Of a stretch of DNA of 64,000 nt, positions 7,581 through 16,008 are shown in pieces. How positions within the stretch are numbered: position 1 is the stretch's first letter; every line of letters begins with the position of its first letter. A model generated the notes under the pieces. The model saw only the letters and a list, made by a program, of their open reading frames with translations. It ran no database searches and was not told the origin of the DNA. The stretch is taken from assembly GCF_036053395.1 (NCBI RefSeq), contig NZ_CP107942.1, forward strand, positions 1,640,501 through 1,704,500, given 5' to 3'. This DNA is from Actinoplanes sp. NBC_00393 (GTDB lineage: Bacteria; Actinomycetota; Actinomycetes; Mycobacteriales; Micromonosporaceae). The position numbers were made by a program, and so were the translations under genes.

Positions 7581-9223
7581 GACTGGTCCCCGGAGTCGCG
7601 CCGCGGGGGGAAGAGCCCTTCGGGCGTACCCTTGCCGTCCCAGTTGAGCAGGTTGAGCCGCCGTGGCTCGTCCGCGGTCTGCCGGTCGCGCAGCATGTGG
7701 AACGTCTCCACCTGGACCGGCACCGGCGTGCCGGAGGCCTCGCCGAACGGCCCGGTCTGGTACATGCCCGGCCCGCCGTCATAGTCCAGCGAGCACTCGG
7801 TGCCGAGCTGTTCGAGGCGGTGGGCGTCCTCGGCGTGCGCGGTCGGGATGACGTAGCGCTGCTCGTACTTGGCGATGGCGAGCAGCCGGTACATCTCGTC
7901 CATCTCCTCGGCGGTCATCCCGACCGCCGCCGGGATCGAGGCGTCCGGCTTCTCACCCAGGTTGATCCGCCGCTGGTAGGAGCGCATCGCGGCGAGCCGG
8001 TTGAGCACGGCCCGGACCGGTTCGGTGTCGCCGGCGGTGAACAGCCCGGCCAGGTATTCGACCGGGATGCGCAGGGCGTCGACCGCGCCGAACAGGTTGT
8101 GCGGGTCCTCGCCGTCGTGGCCGGTGTCGCGCAGCACGTCGACGACGGGGGAGAGCGGCGGGATGTACCAGACCATCGGCATGGTCCGGTACTCCGGATG
8201 CAGCGGCAGCGCCACCTCGTACTTCATGATCAGATCCCAGACCGGCGAGCGCCGGGCCGCGTCGAGCCAGTCCTCCGGGATGCCGGCCTTGAGCGCGGCG
8301 CGGACCACCGCCGGGTCGTTCGGGTCGAGGAAGACCGAGCGCTGGGCGTCGTACAGATCATGCTCGTATCTGGTGGCCGCGGCCTTGGCCACCCGGTCGG
8401 CGTCGTAGAGCATCACGCCGATGTAGCGCAACCGGCCCACGCAGGTCTCGGAGCAGATGGTCGGCTGGCCGATCTCGATGCGCGGGAAGCAGAACGTGCA
8501 CTTCTCGGCCTTGCCGGTGCGGTGGTTGAAATACACCTTCTTGTACGGGCAGCCCGTCACACACATCCGCCAGCCCCGGCACCGGTCCTGGTCGACGAGC
8601 ACGATGCCGTCCTCGGCCCGTTTGTAGATCGCGCCCGAGGGACACGAAGCAGCACAGGACGGGTTGAGGCAGTGCTCGCAGATCCGCGGCAGGAAGAACA
8701 GGAACGCCTTCTCGTACTCCTGGCGGACCTGGTCGGAGACCTGCTGCAGGATCGGGTCGCCGGCCAGCACCTCGTTGCCGCCGCCCAGCGAGTCGTCCCA
8801 GTTCGCCGACCAGGTCACCTTGGTGTCCTCGCCGGTGAGCAGCGACTTCGGCCGGGCCACCGGCAGGTCCTCACCGGCGGGGGCGGCGAGCAGGTGCTCG
8901 TAGTCGTAGGTCCACGGCTCGTAGTAGTCCTGCATCGACGGCAGGATCGGGTTGGCGAAGATGCTGAGCAGCTTCTTCACCCGGCCGCCGGCGCGCGGTT
9001 TGAGGCCGCCGGTCACGGTACGCACCCAGCCGCCCTGCCATCTGTCCTGGTCCTGGTAGGTGCGCGGGTAGCCCAGCCCGGGCCGGGACTCGACGTTGTT
9101 GAACCACACGTACTCGACCCCGGAGCGGTTGGTCCACGCCTGCTTGCACGTCACCGAGCAGGTGTGGCAACCGATGCACTTGTCCAGGTTCATGACCATC
9201 GCGACCTGCGCCATCACACGCAT
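7577..9223 (-). CDS. narH: Respiratory nitrate reductase beta subunit (iron-sulfur)
   Basis: 548-residue electron-transfer subunit. Four cysteine clusters are visible: CIGCHTCSVTCKQAW (near residue 17), CEHCLNPSCAASCP, CRGWRMCVTGCPYKK (a Trp replaces one Cys, as in the 3Fe-4S cluster of NarH) and CTFCFPRIEIGQPTICSETC. They carry electrons from NarI to NarG. The ATG at 9223 shares one base with the narG stop (TGATG). A much longer reading frame continues upstream on this strand but only as a shadow of narG. Length is slightly above the E. coli protein. Confidence 0.97.
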   Translation of the reverse strand: MRVMAQVAMVMNLDKCIGCHTCSVTCKQAWTNRSGVEYVWFNNVESRPGLGYPRTYQDQDRWQGGWVRTVTGGLKPRAGGRVKKLLSIFANPILPSMQDYYEPWTYDYEHLLAAPAGEDLPVARPKSLLTGEDTKVTWSANWDDSLGGGNEVLAGDPILQQVSDQVRQEYEKAFLFFLPRICEHCLNPSCAASCPSGAIYKRAEDGIVLVDQDRCRGWRMCVTGCPYKKVYFNHRTGKAEKCTFCFPRIEIGQPTICSETCVGRLRYIGVMLYDADRVAKAAATRYEHDLYDAQRSVFLDPNDPAVVRAALKAGIPEDWLDAARRSPVWDLIMKYEVALPLHPEYRTMPMVWYIPPLSPVVDVLRDTGHDGEDPHNLFGAVDALRIPVEYLAGLFTAGDTEPVRAVLNRLAAMRSYQRRINLGEKPDASIPAAVGMTAEEMDEMYRLLAIAKYEQRYVIPTAHAEDAHRLEQLGTECSLDYDGGPGMYQTGPFGEASGTPVPVQVETFHMLRDRQTADEPRRLNLLNWDGKGTPEGLFPPRRDSGDQS

Positions 9224-12200
9224 CAGTACTGCACCTCCTGCGAGCGGCGGCGGATGACCGTGACCTCGTCGCGCTGGTTGCCGGTCGGGCCGAGATAGTT
9301 GAACGCGAACGCCAGCTGGGCGTACCCGCCGATGATGTGGGTGGGCTTGACCAGCAGCCGGGTCAGCGAGTTGTGGATGCCGCCGCGCCGGCCGTTGACC
9401 TCGGCCTTCGGCACGTCGATCACCCGTTCCTGGGCGTGGTACATGTACACCGTGCCCTCGGGCATCTTGTGGCTCACGATGGCCCGGCAGACCACTACGC
9501 CGTTCCGGTTGACCGCCTCGATCCAGTCGTTGTCCTTGACGCTGATCTTGGCGGCGTCCTCCTCGCTCATCCACATGGTCGGGCCACCGCGGGACAGCGT
9601 CAGCATGATCAGGTTGTCCTGGTACTCGGAGTGGATCGACCACTTCGAGTGCGGCGTGAGGTACCGCAGGGTGATCTCGAGTTCGCCGTTGCGGCCCAGG
9701 CGCGGCTCGCCGAACAGTTTGTGCATGTCCAGCGGCGGCCGGAAGATCGGCAGCGCCTCGCCGGCCTCGTGCATCCAGTCGTGGTCGAGGAAGAAGTGCT
9801 GCCGCCCGGTCAGCGTGTGCCACGGCTTGAGCCGCTCCACGTTGATGGTGAACGGCGAGTAGCGGCGGCCGCCGGTCTCGCTGCCGGACCACTCCGGGCT
9901 GGTGATCACCGGGACCGGCCGGGACTGGGTGTCGGCGAAGGTGATCTGCTTGCCCTCGTGCTCGGCGGACAGGTCGGCCAGTTTCACGCCGGTGCGTTTC
10001 TCCACGTCGTGGAAGCCCTCGGTGGCGACCCGGCCGTTCGTGGTGCCGGAGAGCGCGAGGATCGCCTCGCAGGCGTGGACGTCCTTCGCCAGCGACGGGC
10101 GGCCGTCGGCGACCCCGCCGCGGATCGCGCCGTTCTTGTGCCGCAGGTAGTCGATCTCGGGACTGACGTCGACCGAGTAGCCCTTGATCGTGGTGCCGAG
10201 CGTGTCGAGCAGCGGGCCGAGCGCGGCCATCTTGTCGGCGACCGCGCCGTAATCGCGTTCCACCACCACGATCTTCGGCATGGTCCGGCCCGGCACCGGT
10301 TTCTCGCCCTCGGCCTGCCAGTCGCGGACCCGCCCGTGCGGGGTGGCCATCGCGTCCGGGGTGTCGTGCAGCAGCGGCGCGGCGACCACGTCCTTGCGGA
10401 TGCCGAGGTGCTTGCGGGCGAGCTTGGAGAACGTGCGGGCCAGGCCGTGGAAGATGTCGAAGTCTGTCCGGGTCTGCCAGGGCGGGTTGATCGCCGGGGT
10501 GAACGCGTGCACGAACGGGTGCATGTCGGTGGTGTTGAGGTCGTGCTTCTCGTACCAGGTGGCGGCCGGTAGCACCACGTCGGAGAGCAGCGTCGTCGAC
10601 GTCATCCGGAAGTCCATGTTGAGCAGCAGATCCAGCTTGCCTTCCGGCGCCTGCTCCTGCCAGGCCACGTCGTCCGGCCGCTGCTCGGGGGACGCCTCGG
10701 TGGCCCGCAGGTTGCTGTCCGTGCCGAGCAGGTGCCGCAGGAAGTACTCGTTGCCCTTCGCCGACGAGCCGAGCAGGTTCGCCCGCCACACCGTCAGCAC
10801 CCGCGGCCAGTTCTGCGGCGCGTCCGGATCGGTGCACGCGAACTTGAGGCGCTTCTCGTGCAGCGCGTTCGCGACGTAGCCGGCCGGGTCGTCGCCGGCC
10901 TCGTCGGCCAGGTCGAGCGGGTTGCGGTCGAAGGTCGGCATCGACGGCATCCAGCCGGAACGCACCGACTGGGCCAGCAGGTCCATCGTGTGCTTGCCGG
11001 CGAACAACCCGTCCCCGGTCGGCGAGGAGACCGTGTCGGCGCTGTACGTGTCGTAGCGCCACTGGTCGGTGTGCGTGTACCAGAACGCGGTGCCGATCAT
11101 CTGCCGCGGTGGCCGGGACCAGTCCAGCGCGGACGCGAGCTGCTGCCAGCCGGTGGCCGGGCGGCACTTCTCCTGACCGACGTAGTGTGCCCAGCCGCCA
11201 CCGTTGACACCCTGGCAACCGGTCAGCGTGACCAGCGCGAGGATCGCCCGGTACGTGGTGTCGGAGTGGAACCAGTGGTTGGTGCCGGCCCCGAGCAGGA
11301 TCATCGACCGGCCACCCGAGCGTTCCGCGTTGTCGGCGAACTCGCGGGCCACCCGGGCCACCTGCGCGGCCGGAACTCCGGTGTGCGGCTCCTGCCAGGC
11401 CGGTGTGTACGGGTTGGAGGCGTCGTCGTACCCGGTCGGCCAGTCGCCGGGCAGGCCGTCGCGGGCCACCCCGTACTGGGCCAGCATCAGGTCGAAGACG
11501 GTGGTCACCAGCTTGCCGTCGACGGTCCGGGTGGGCACGCCCCGGCGCAGCACGCCAGGGTTGTCCCCGTCGAAGCGCGGCAGGCTGACCTCGACCGGAT
11601 CACCCGCGCCCAGGCAGGTCAGGGCCGGCTCGATGTCGCCCAGGTCGAGGTTCCACTGGCCGGCCTCGGCGCCCCAGCGGTGCCCGAGCGAACCGCGGGG
11701 GACGGCCGGTTCGTTGGTCGCCGAGTCCCAGAGCACGGTCTTGAAGGCGTCGTCCGCGGCGGTGAGGAACTTGCCCGGCCGGTAGCCGCCCTCGAACGGC
11801 TCCAGGGTGATCAGATACGGCAGGTCGGTGTACTTGCGGACGTAGTCGACGAACTGCGGGGTGCGCCGGTCGACGAAGAACTCCTTGAGGATCACGTGGC
11901 CCATCGCCATCGCCAGGGCGCCGTCGGTGCCGGGCTGGGCGGGCATCCACTCGTCGGCGAACTTCACGTTGTCGGCGAAGTCCGGGCTGACCACCACGAC
12001 CTTCTGTCCCCGGTAGCGGGCCTCGGCCATCCAATGCGCGTCCGGCGTGCGCGTCACCGGCACGTTCGAACCCCACATCATCAGGTACGACGCATCCCAC
12101 CAGTCGCCCGACTCGGGCACGTCGGTCTGATCGCCGAACACCTGCGGCGAGGCCACCGGCAGGTCCGCGTACCAGTCGTAGAACGACAGCATCGTGCCGC

Positions 12201-12843
12201 CGATCAGGCTCATGAACCGGGCCCCGACCGCGTGCGACACCATCGACATCGCGGGAATGGGGGAGAAGCCGGCCACCCGGTCCGGCCCGTACTTCTTGAT
12301 CGCGTGCACATGCGCGGCGGCGACCAGCTCCAGGGCCTCGTCCCAGGTCACCCGGACCAGGCCACCCTTGCCGCGGGCCTTCTGGTAGCTGCGCCGCTTC
12401 ACCGGATCGTCCTGGATCTCGGCCCACGCGGCCACCGGGTCACCGAGCCGCTGCCGCGCCTCCCGGAACATCTCGAGAAGAACACCGCGGGCGTACGGGT
12501 ACCGCACGCGCGTCGGCGAGTAGGTGTACCAGGAGAACGCCGCTCCACGGGGACAACCGCGCGGCTCGTACTCCGGCTTGTCGGGACCGACGCTGGGGTA
12601 GTCGGTCTGCTGCTGCTCCCAGGTGATGATCCCGTCGCGGACGTAGACCTTCCACGAGCAGGAGCCGGTGCAGTTCACCCCGTGCGTGGACCGGACCACC
12701 TTGTCGTAGGACCATCGGTCGCGGTAGAAGGCGTCCGCCTCGCGTCCGCCGATCTGGTAGAGCGCCCGACTGTCGTCGGACACCTCGGCTCGGCGTAGGA
12801 GCCCGCCGACCTGCAACAACGCTTTCCCGGCTCCGTTCGCCAT
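9223..12843 (-). CDS. narG: Respiratory nitrate reductase alpha subunit (molybdopterin)
   Basis: 1206-residue catalytic subunit reducing nitrate to nitrite at a bis-MGD molybdenum centre on the cytoplasmic side. The N-terminal FeS ligands are His54, Cys58, Cys62 (HGVNCTGSC) and Cys97 (GCPRG). The segment SFYDWYADLP matches the family region carrying the Mo-ligating Asp, followed by QTDVPESGDW and MWGSNVPVTRTPDAHW. Start ATG 12843 gives MANGAGKALL; the reading frame stays open for another 1.5 kb upstream, but that is antisense to narK. First gene of narGHJI-cupin, divergent from narK. Confidence 0.97.
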   Translation of the reverse strand: MANGAGKALLQVGGLLRRAEVSDDSRALYQIGGREADAFYRDRWSYDKVVRSTHGVNCTGSCSWKVYVRDGIITWEQQQTDYPSVGPDKPEYEPRGCPRGAAFSWYTYSPTRVRYPYARGVLLEMFREARQRLGDPVAAWAEIQDDPVKRRSYQKARGKGGLVRVTWDEALELVAAAHVHAIKKYGPDRVAGFSPIPAMSMVSHAVGARFMSLIGGTMLSFYDWYADLPVASPQVFGDQTDVPESGDWWDASYLMMWGSNVPVTRTPDAHWMAEARYRGQKVVVVSPDFADNVKFADEWMPAQPGTDGALAMAMGHVILKEFFVDRRTPQFVDYVRKYTDLPYLITLEPFEGGYRPGKFLTAADDAFKTVLWDSATNEPAVPRGSLGHRWGAEAGQWNLDLGDIEPALTCLGAGDPVEVSLPRFDGDNPGVLRRGVPTRTVDGKLVTTVFDLMLAQYGVARDGLPGDWPTGYDDASNPYTPAWQEPHTGVPAAQVARVAREFADNAERSGGRSMILLGAGTNHWFHSDTTYRAILALVTLTGCQGVNGGGWAHYVGQEKCRPATGWQQLASALDWSRPPRQMIGTAFWYTHTDQWRYDTYSADTVSSPTGDGLFAGKHTMDLLAQSVRSGWMPSMPTFDRNPLDLADEAGDDPAGYVANALHEKRLKFACTDPDAPQNWPRVLTVWRANLLGSSAKGNEYFLRHLLGTDSNLRATEASPEQRPDDVAWQEQAPEGKLDLLLNMDFRMTSTTLLSDVVLPAATWYEKHDLNTTDMHPFVHAFTPAINPPWQTRTDFDIFHGLARTFSKLARKHLGIRKDVVAAPLLHDTPDAMATPHGRVRDWQAEGEKPVPGRTMPKIVVVERDYGAVADKMAALGPLLDTLGTTIKGYSVDVSPEIDYLRHKNGAIRGGVADGRPSLAKDVHACEAILALSGTTNGRVATEGFHDVEKRTGVKLADLSAEHEGKQITFADTQSRPVPVITSPEWSGSETGGRRYSPFTINVERLKPWHTLTGRQHFFLDHDWMHEAGEALPIFRPPLDMHKLFGEPRLGRNGELEITLRYLTPHSKWSIHSEYQDNLIMLTLSRGGPTMWMSEEDAAKISVKDNDWIEAVNRNGVVVCRAIVSHKMPEGTVYMYHAQERVIDVPKAEVNGRRGGIHNSLTRLLVKPTHIIGGYAQLAFAFNYLGPTGNQRDEVTVIRRRSQEVQY

Positions 12844-13050
12844 CGCGCTCGCCTTCCGGTTGAGGACCCGGATCTCACATTTGTATGACCTCGTGGTCCG
12901 TGCAACTCGAATGGCAGTTTTGGTGTCCGAAGACCTGGCCTTTTCCGGGAATGTGGGCCCCTCGGGCGGGTACAAAGTCCCTATCCGCCGGGCTCGCCGT
13001 CCGGGACCGTTGGTGATGACGAAATATCCTGTGCGACAGCGGAGAATCTG
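12844..13050. promoter_or_regulatory. Divergent narG/narK promoter region with DosR-like half-site
   Basis: The 207-bp gap must hold both promoters. On the minus strand, positions 12981-12968 read GGGACTTTGTACCC: the first half matches the DosR/DevR box half-site GGGACTW, while the second half is degenerate. A second, weaker imperfect palindrome GGGCCCACATTCCC lies just upstream at about 12945-12960. DosR-type control of narK genes is known in mycobacteria; applying it here is inference. The region is clearly less GC-rich than the flanking genes. No clear sigma-70 boxes could be fixed. Confidence 0.4.
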
Positions 13051-14256
13051 ATGAGCACACCCTCGGCGACACCTCGCCGCGCGAATCTCATGCTCGCCCT
13101 GGCCACCGTCGGCTTCGTGGTCAACTTCTGGGCCTGGGCGCTGCTCAGCCCCTTGGCCGTGCGGTTCACGACCGAGCTGGGACTGACCTCGTTCCAGCAG
13201 GCGCTGCTCGTGGCGGTGCCGGTGGTCGTCGGCTCGGTCGGCCGGATCCCGGTCGGGGCCCTGACCGACAGGTTCGGCGGCCGGGTGATGTTCCCGCTGG
13301 TCTCCCTCGCCACCATCGTCCCGGTGCTCTACCTGGGTCTCTGGGGCCACAACGCCCTGGCGTCGCTGCTGATCGGCGGGTTCTTCCTCGGCATCGGCGG
13401 TACGGCCTTCGCGGTCGGCGTCCCGTTCGTCAACGCCTGGTTCCCGCCGCACCGGCGCGGTTTCGCCGTCGGTGTCTTCGGCGCCGGCATGGGCGGCACC
13501 GCGGTCAGCGCACTCACCACGGTCAAGCTGGTCGACGCGGGCAGCACCGCCACCCCGTTCCTGCTGACCGCCGCCGTGCTCGCCGTCTACGCCGTCGTCG
13601 CCTGGCTGGTCCTGCGCGACGCCCCGGACCGTCCGGTGCCCACCGCGCCGCTGTCCCAGCGTCTTGCCGCCACCCTGCGCCTGAAGATCACCTGGCAGGC
13701 CTCCGCCCTGTACGCCGTCGCCTTCGGTGGCTACGTCGCCTTCTCGGTCTACCTGCCCGCCTACCTCAAGACCGCATACGGCCTGACCCAGGCCGACGCC
13801 GCCAACCGGATGGCCGGGTTCGTGCTGCTCGCCGTGATCATGCGCCCGGTCGGCGGCTGGCTCTCCGACAAGGTCGCGCCCACCCGGGTCCTGGCCGTCT
13901 CGCTGAGCGTGGTCATCGCCGGTGCTGTCGTGCAGTCGTTCACCCCGGGCCTGGCCCCGATCGGCACCATCGCGTTCCTGGCCATGGCCGCCGCACTCGG
14001 CGCGGGCAGCGGCGCCACCTTCGCCCTGGTCGCCCAGAACGCCCCGGCCAACCAGGTGGGTTCGGTGACCGGCGTCGTCGGCGCGGCCGGCGGACTCGGC
14101 GGGTTCGTCCCGCCGCTGGTGATGGGCACCATCTACGGCCAGTTCCAGTCGTACGCCCTCGGCCTCGCCCTGCTCGCCGTGGTCGCCCTCGCCGCCCTGC
14201 TGCTGGACGTCCTCTCGGTCGGCCGGAACCGCTCGGGCAGTGTGGCCCATGTGTGA
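13051..14256 (+). CDS. narK: Nitrate/nitrite transporter, MFS NarK family
   Basis: 401-residue, 12-segment membrane transporter for nitrate uptake and/or nitrite export. NNP-family features are visible: NFWAWALLSPLAVRF in the first segment, RIPVGALTDRFGGR in the loop after segment 2, and the glycine-rich nitrate signature GAGMGGTAVSALTT and GAAGGLGGFVPP in segments 5 and 11. ATG 13051 follows GCGGAGAATCTG. Divergent from narG and overlapped at its 3' end by the hemerythrin-like gene, so the two are probably co-transcribed. Confidence 0.93.
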   Translation: MSTPSATPRRANLMLALATVGFVVNFWAWALLSPLAVRFTTELGLTSFQQALLVAVPVVVGSVGRIPVGALTDRFGGRVMFPLVSLATIVPVLYLGLWGHNALASLLIGGFFLGIGGTAFAVGVPFVNAWFPPHRRGFAVGVFGAGMGGTAVSALTTVKLVDAGSTATPFLLTAAVLAVYAVVAWLVLRDAPDRPVPTAPLSQRLAATLRLKITWQASALYAVAFGGYVAFSVYLPAYLKTAYGLTQADAANRMAGFVLLAVIMRPVGGWLSDKVAPTRVLAVSLSVVIAGAVVQSFTPGLAPIGTIAFLAMAAALGAGSGATFALVAQNAPANQVGSVTGVVGAAGGLGGFVPPLVMGTIYGQFQSYALGLALLAVVALAALLLDVLSVGRNRSGSVAHV

Positions 14257-14695
14257 GTACTGCGGCTGCCAGGACGTCGAGGCCATCGCCGAGCTCACCC
14301 GCGAACACGACGCCGTGGTCAACCTGATCGGCGACGTCCGTGCCGCCCACGCCCGCGGCGACGTCCCCGCGATGGCCCGGACCGCCGAGCGCATCGCCGC
14401 CATCCTCGGCCCGCACACCGAGGTCGAGGAGCACGGCCTGTTCCCGCTGCTCTCCGGCGACTTCCCCGATCAGGTGGCCGCCCTGGAGGACGAGCACCGC
14501 CGGATGGAGAAGGTGCTGGCCGGCTCCCCGGACGACCCGCGCTGGCCGGAGGAGTTGCTGGCGGCCCTGGAGATGCTGCGCGAGCACATTCTGAAGGAGC
14601 AGGACGGCGTCTTCCCGGCGGCCCTGACCGCCCTGAGCGGCGACGACTGGGACGCGGTGGACGCCGCCCGGCGCCGGGCGGGCAGCGCTGTCTGA
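14249..14695 (+). CDS. Hemerythrin-like HHE domain protein with N-terminal CxxCxC motif
   Basis: 148-residue four-helix protein expected to bind a non-heme di-iron site. Candidate ligands: TREHDAVV (His), HTEVEEHGLFPLL, EDEHRRMEK, and REHILKEQDGVFPA. The extreme N-terminus reads MCEYCGCQD, a CxxCxC motif before the helical domain. ATG 14249 is preferred to ATG 14240 because the shorter form starts directly at this motif; it overlaps the narK stop by 8 bp. Related proteins take part in oxygen or nitric-oxide sensing and repair, so NO handling beside narK is plausible but unproven. Confidence 0.82.
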   Translation: MCEYCGCQDVEAIAELTREHDAVVNLIGDVRAAHARGDVPAMARTAERIAAILGPHTEVEEHGLFPLLSGDFPDQVAALEDEHRRMEKVLAGSPDDPRWPEELLAALEMLREHILKEQDGVFPAALTALSGDDWDAVDAARRRAGSAV

Positions 14696-14703
14696 GGCTT
14701 CTG

Positions 14704-15192
14704 CTATCGCAGGCAGGAGATCAGATGCGGGGCCGCTGACGCGATCAGCTGGTGACCGATCTTCTCCAGCTGCGCCACCTGCTCCTCGGTGAGCGCGTCG
14801 AACACCAGGCGCCGGGCCTCGCGTACGTGGCCCGGCGCTGTCTGCTCGACCATCGCCAGGCCGGCGTCGGTGAGGACCGCGACCACGCAGCGAACCTCGG
14901 TGGTGTCCATGTTGCGGCGCTCGACCCAGCCCTGCCGCTCCAGGCGGCTGACCGCGTGCGAGAGCCGGGAGAGCGAGCCGCCGGCCAGGTGGGCGAGCAG
15001 GCTCATCCGCACCGAGCGGTCGGCGGCCTGGGACAGCGAGGACAGGATCTGGTACTCGAAGAAGTTGATCCCGGCGTCCCGCTTGAGCTGCGCGTCGATG
15101 GCCGGCGGCAGGCTCATCAGCACGGTCGTGAGCGCCATCCAGGCATGCCGTTCGCCGTCGGACAGCCAGGGGACGTCTGTGGGATCGCTCAC
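14704..15192 (-). CDS. MarR family transcriptional regulator
   Basis: 162-residue winged-helix repressor. Family features: INFFEYQILSSLSQAADRSVRMSLLAHLAGGSLSRLSHAVSRLERQGWVERR (helix-turn-helix about residues 47-98) and the wing MDTTEVRCVVAVLTDAG. It is divergent from an azoreductase gene with two identical palindromes between them, which it very likely binds. The 3' end lies 8 bp from the convergent hemerythrin-like gene. The inducer is probably a quinone or similar electrophile, judging from the target gene; this is inference. Confidence 0.9.
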   Translation of the reverse strand: MSDPTDVPWLSDGERHAWMALTTVLMSLPPAIDAQLKRDAGINFFEYQILSSLSQAADRSVRMSLLAHLAGGSLSRLSHAVSRLERQGWVERRNMDTTEVRCVVAVLTDAGLAMVEQTAPGHVREARRLVFDALTEEQVAQLEKIGHQLIASAAPHLISCLR

Positions 15193-15220
15193 GAGTCAGC
15201 ACGATACCTGACCAGCGTAC

Positions 15221-15265
15221 TTGAACATTCAACAAGACCGTGCCACTCTCGTGTTGAACATTCAA
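15221..15265. promoter_or_regulatory. Two identical MarR operators
   Basis: TTGAACATTCAA occurs at 15221-15232 and again at 15254-15265. Each is a perfect TTGAA/TTCAA inverted repeat with a CA spacer, with starts 33 bp apart (about three helical turns). They sit between the MarR start and the azoreductase start, so binding could repress both directions. Confidence 0.8.
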
Positions 15266-15285
15266 GTTGCCAGCTGAGGAGAACC

Positions 15286-15921
15286 ATGGCCGTCCTGCGT
15301 ATCGACGCCAGCATCCTGGGACCGAACTCCGCGAGCACCGAGCTCGCCGACCTGGTCGAGAAGGAATGGACCGCCGCGCGCCCCGGCACCGAGATCAAGC
15401 GCCGCCACCTCGGCGCCGAGCCGCTGCCCGCCGACGCCTGGGCGAACGCGATCCACGCCGGCTACGTGCCGGCCGACCAGCGGACCGAGGCCCAGCACGG
15501 CGCGGTGAACCTCGCCGGCGAGCTGGCCGGGGAGCTGCGCGCCGCCGACGCGGTGATCCTGGCGCTGCCGCTCTACAACTACGGCATCTCGCAGCACGCC
15601 AAGGTGTGGATCGACCTGGCCATGGCCGGTGGCGAGAACGGCGAGAAGCTGCTCGACGGCAAGCCGGCCGTGGTGCTGACCACCCGCGGCGGCGCGTACG
15701 GGCCGGGCACGCCCCGCGACGGCTGGGACCACAACACCGCGTACCTGCGCCGCGTCGTCGCCGACATCTGGGGCGCCGAGCTGACCCTGATCGAGCGCGA
15801 GTTCACCCTGGTCGGCGTGAACCCGGCGCTGGACGCCTTCACCGAGACCGCCGCGCTGATGCGCAAGACCGCTCACGAGGCCGCCGTGACGGTCGGCCGC
15901 ACCCTCGCGACCCGCGTCTGA
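15286..15921 (+). CDS. FMN-dependent NADH-azoreductase / quinone reductase
   Basis: 211-residue flavodoxin-fold protein of the AzoR (AcpD) family, which reduces quinones and azo compounds using NADH and FMN. Visible features: MAVLRIDASILGPNSAST (FMN phosphate loop), ADAVILALPLYNYGISQHAKVWID (flavin-binding PxYNxGxP-like region with an isoleucine-serine variant) and TTRGGAYGPGTPRDGWD. ATG 15286 follows GAGGAGAACC. Its promoter carries the double MarR operator. Expected to protect against electrophilic quinones. Confidence 0.9.
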   Translation: MAVLRIDASILGPNSASTELADLVEKEWTAARPGTEIKRRHLGAEPLPADAWANAIHAGYVPADQRTEAQHGAVNLAGELAGELRAADAVILALPLYNYGISQHAKVWIDLAMAGGENGEKLLDGKPAVVLTTRGGAYGPGTPRDGWDHNTAYLRRVVADIWGAELTLIEREFTLVGVNPALDAFTETAALMRKTAHEAAVTVGRTLATRV

Positions 15922-15928
15922 TCCCACC

Positions 15929-15963
15929 GCCGGGTCCGCGGCCCCTACGGTCGCGGACCCGGC
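15929..15963. terminator. Bidirectional hairpin terminator
   Basis: GCCGGGTCCGCG (15929-15940) and CGCGGACCCGGC (15952-15963) form a perfect 12-bp stem with an 11-base loop, 8 bp after the azoreductase stop and between convergent genes. There is no U-tract, as is common in high-GC actinobacteria. Confidence 0.75.
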
Positions 15964-16008
15964 CGTACCCTCCGGCGGCCTGCGCGCCCGGCACCACCAG
16001 CCGCCCGG

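Noticed and set aside
9224..11218. Upstream extension of the narH frame
   Set aside because: It is a shifted frame of narG; the ferredoxin-like start MRVMAQVAMVMNLDKCIGC marks the true N-terminus at 9223.
12844..14418. Continuation of the narG reading frame for another 500 codons upstream
   Set aside because: This stretch is antisense to narK, has no family match, and narG homology starts exactly at MANGAGKALL (12843).
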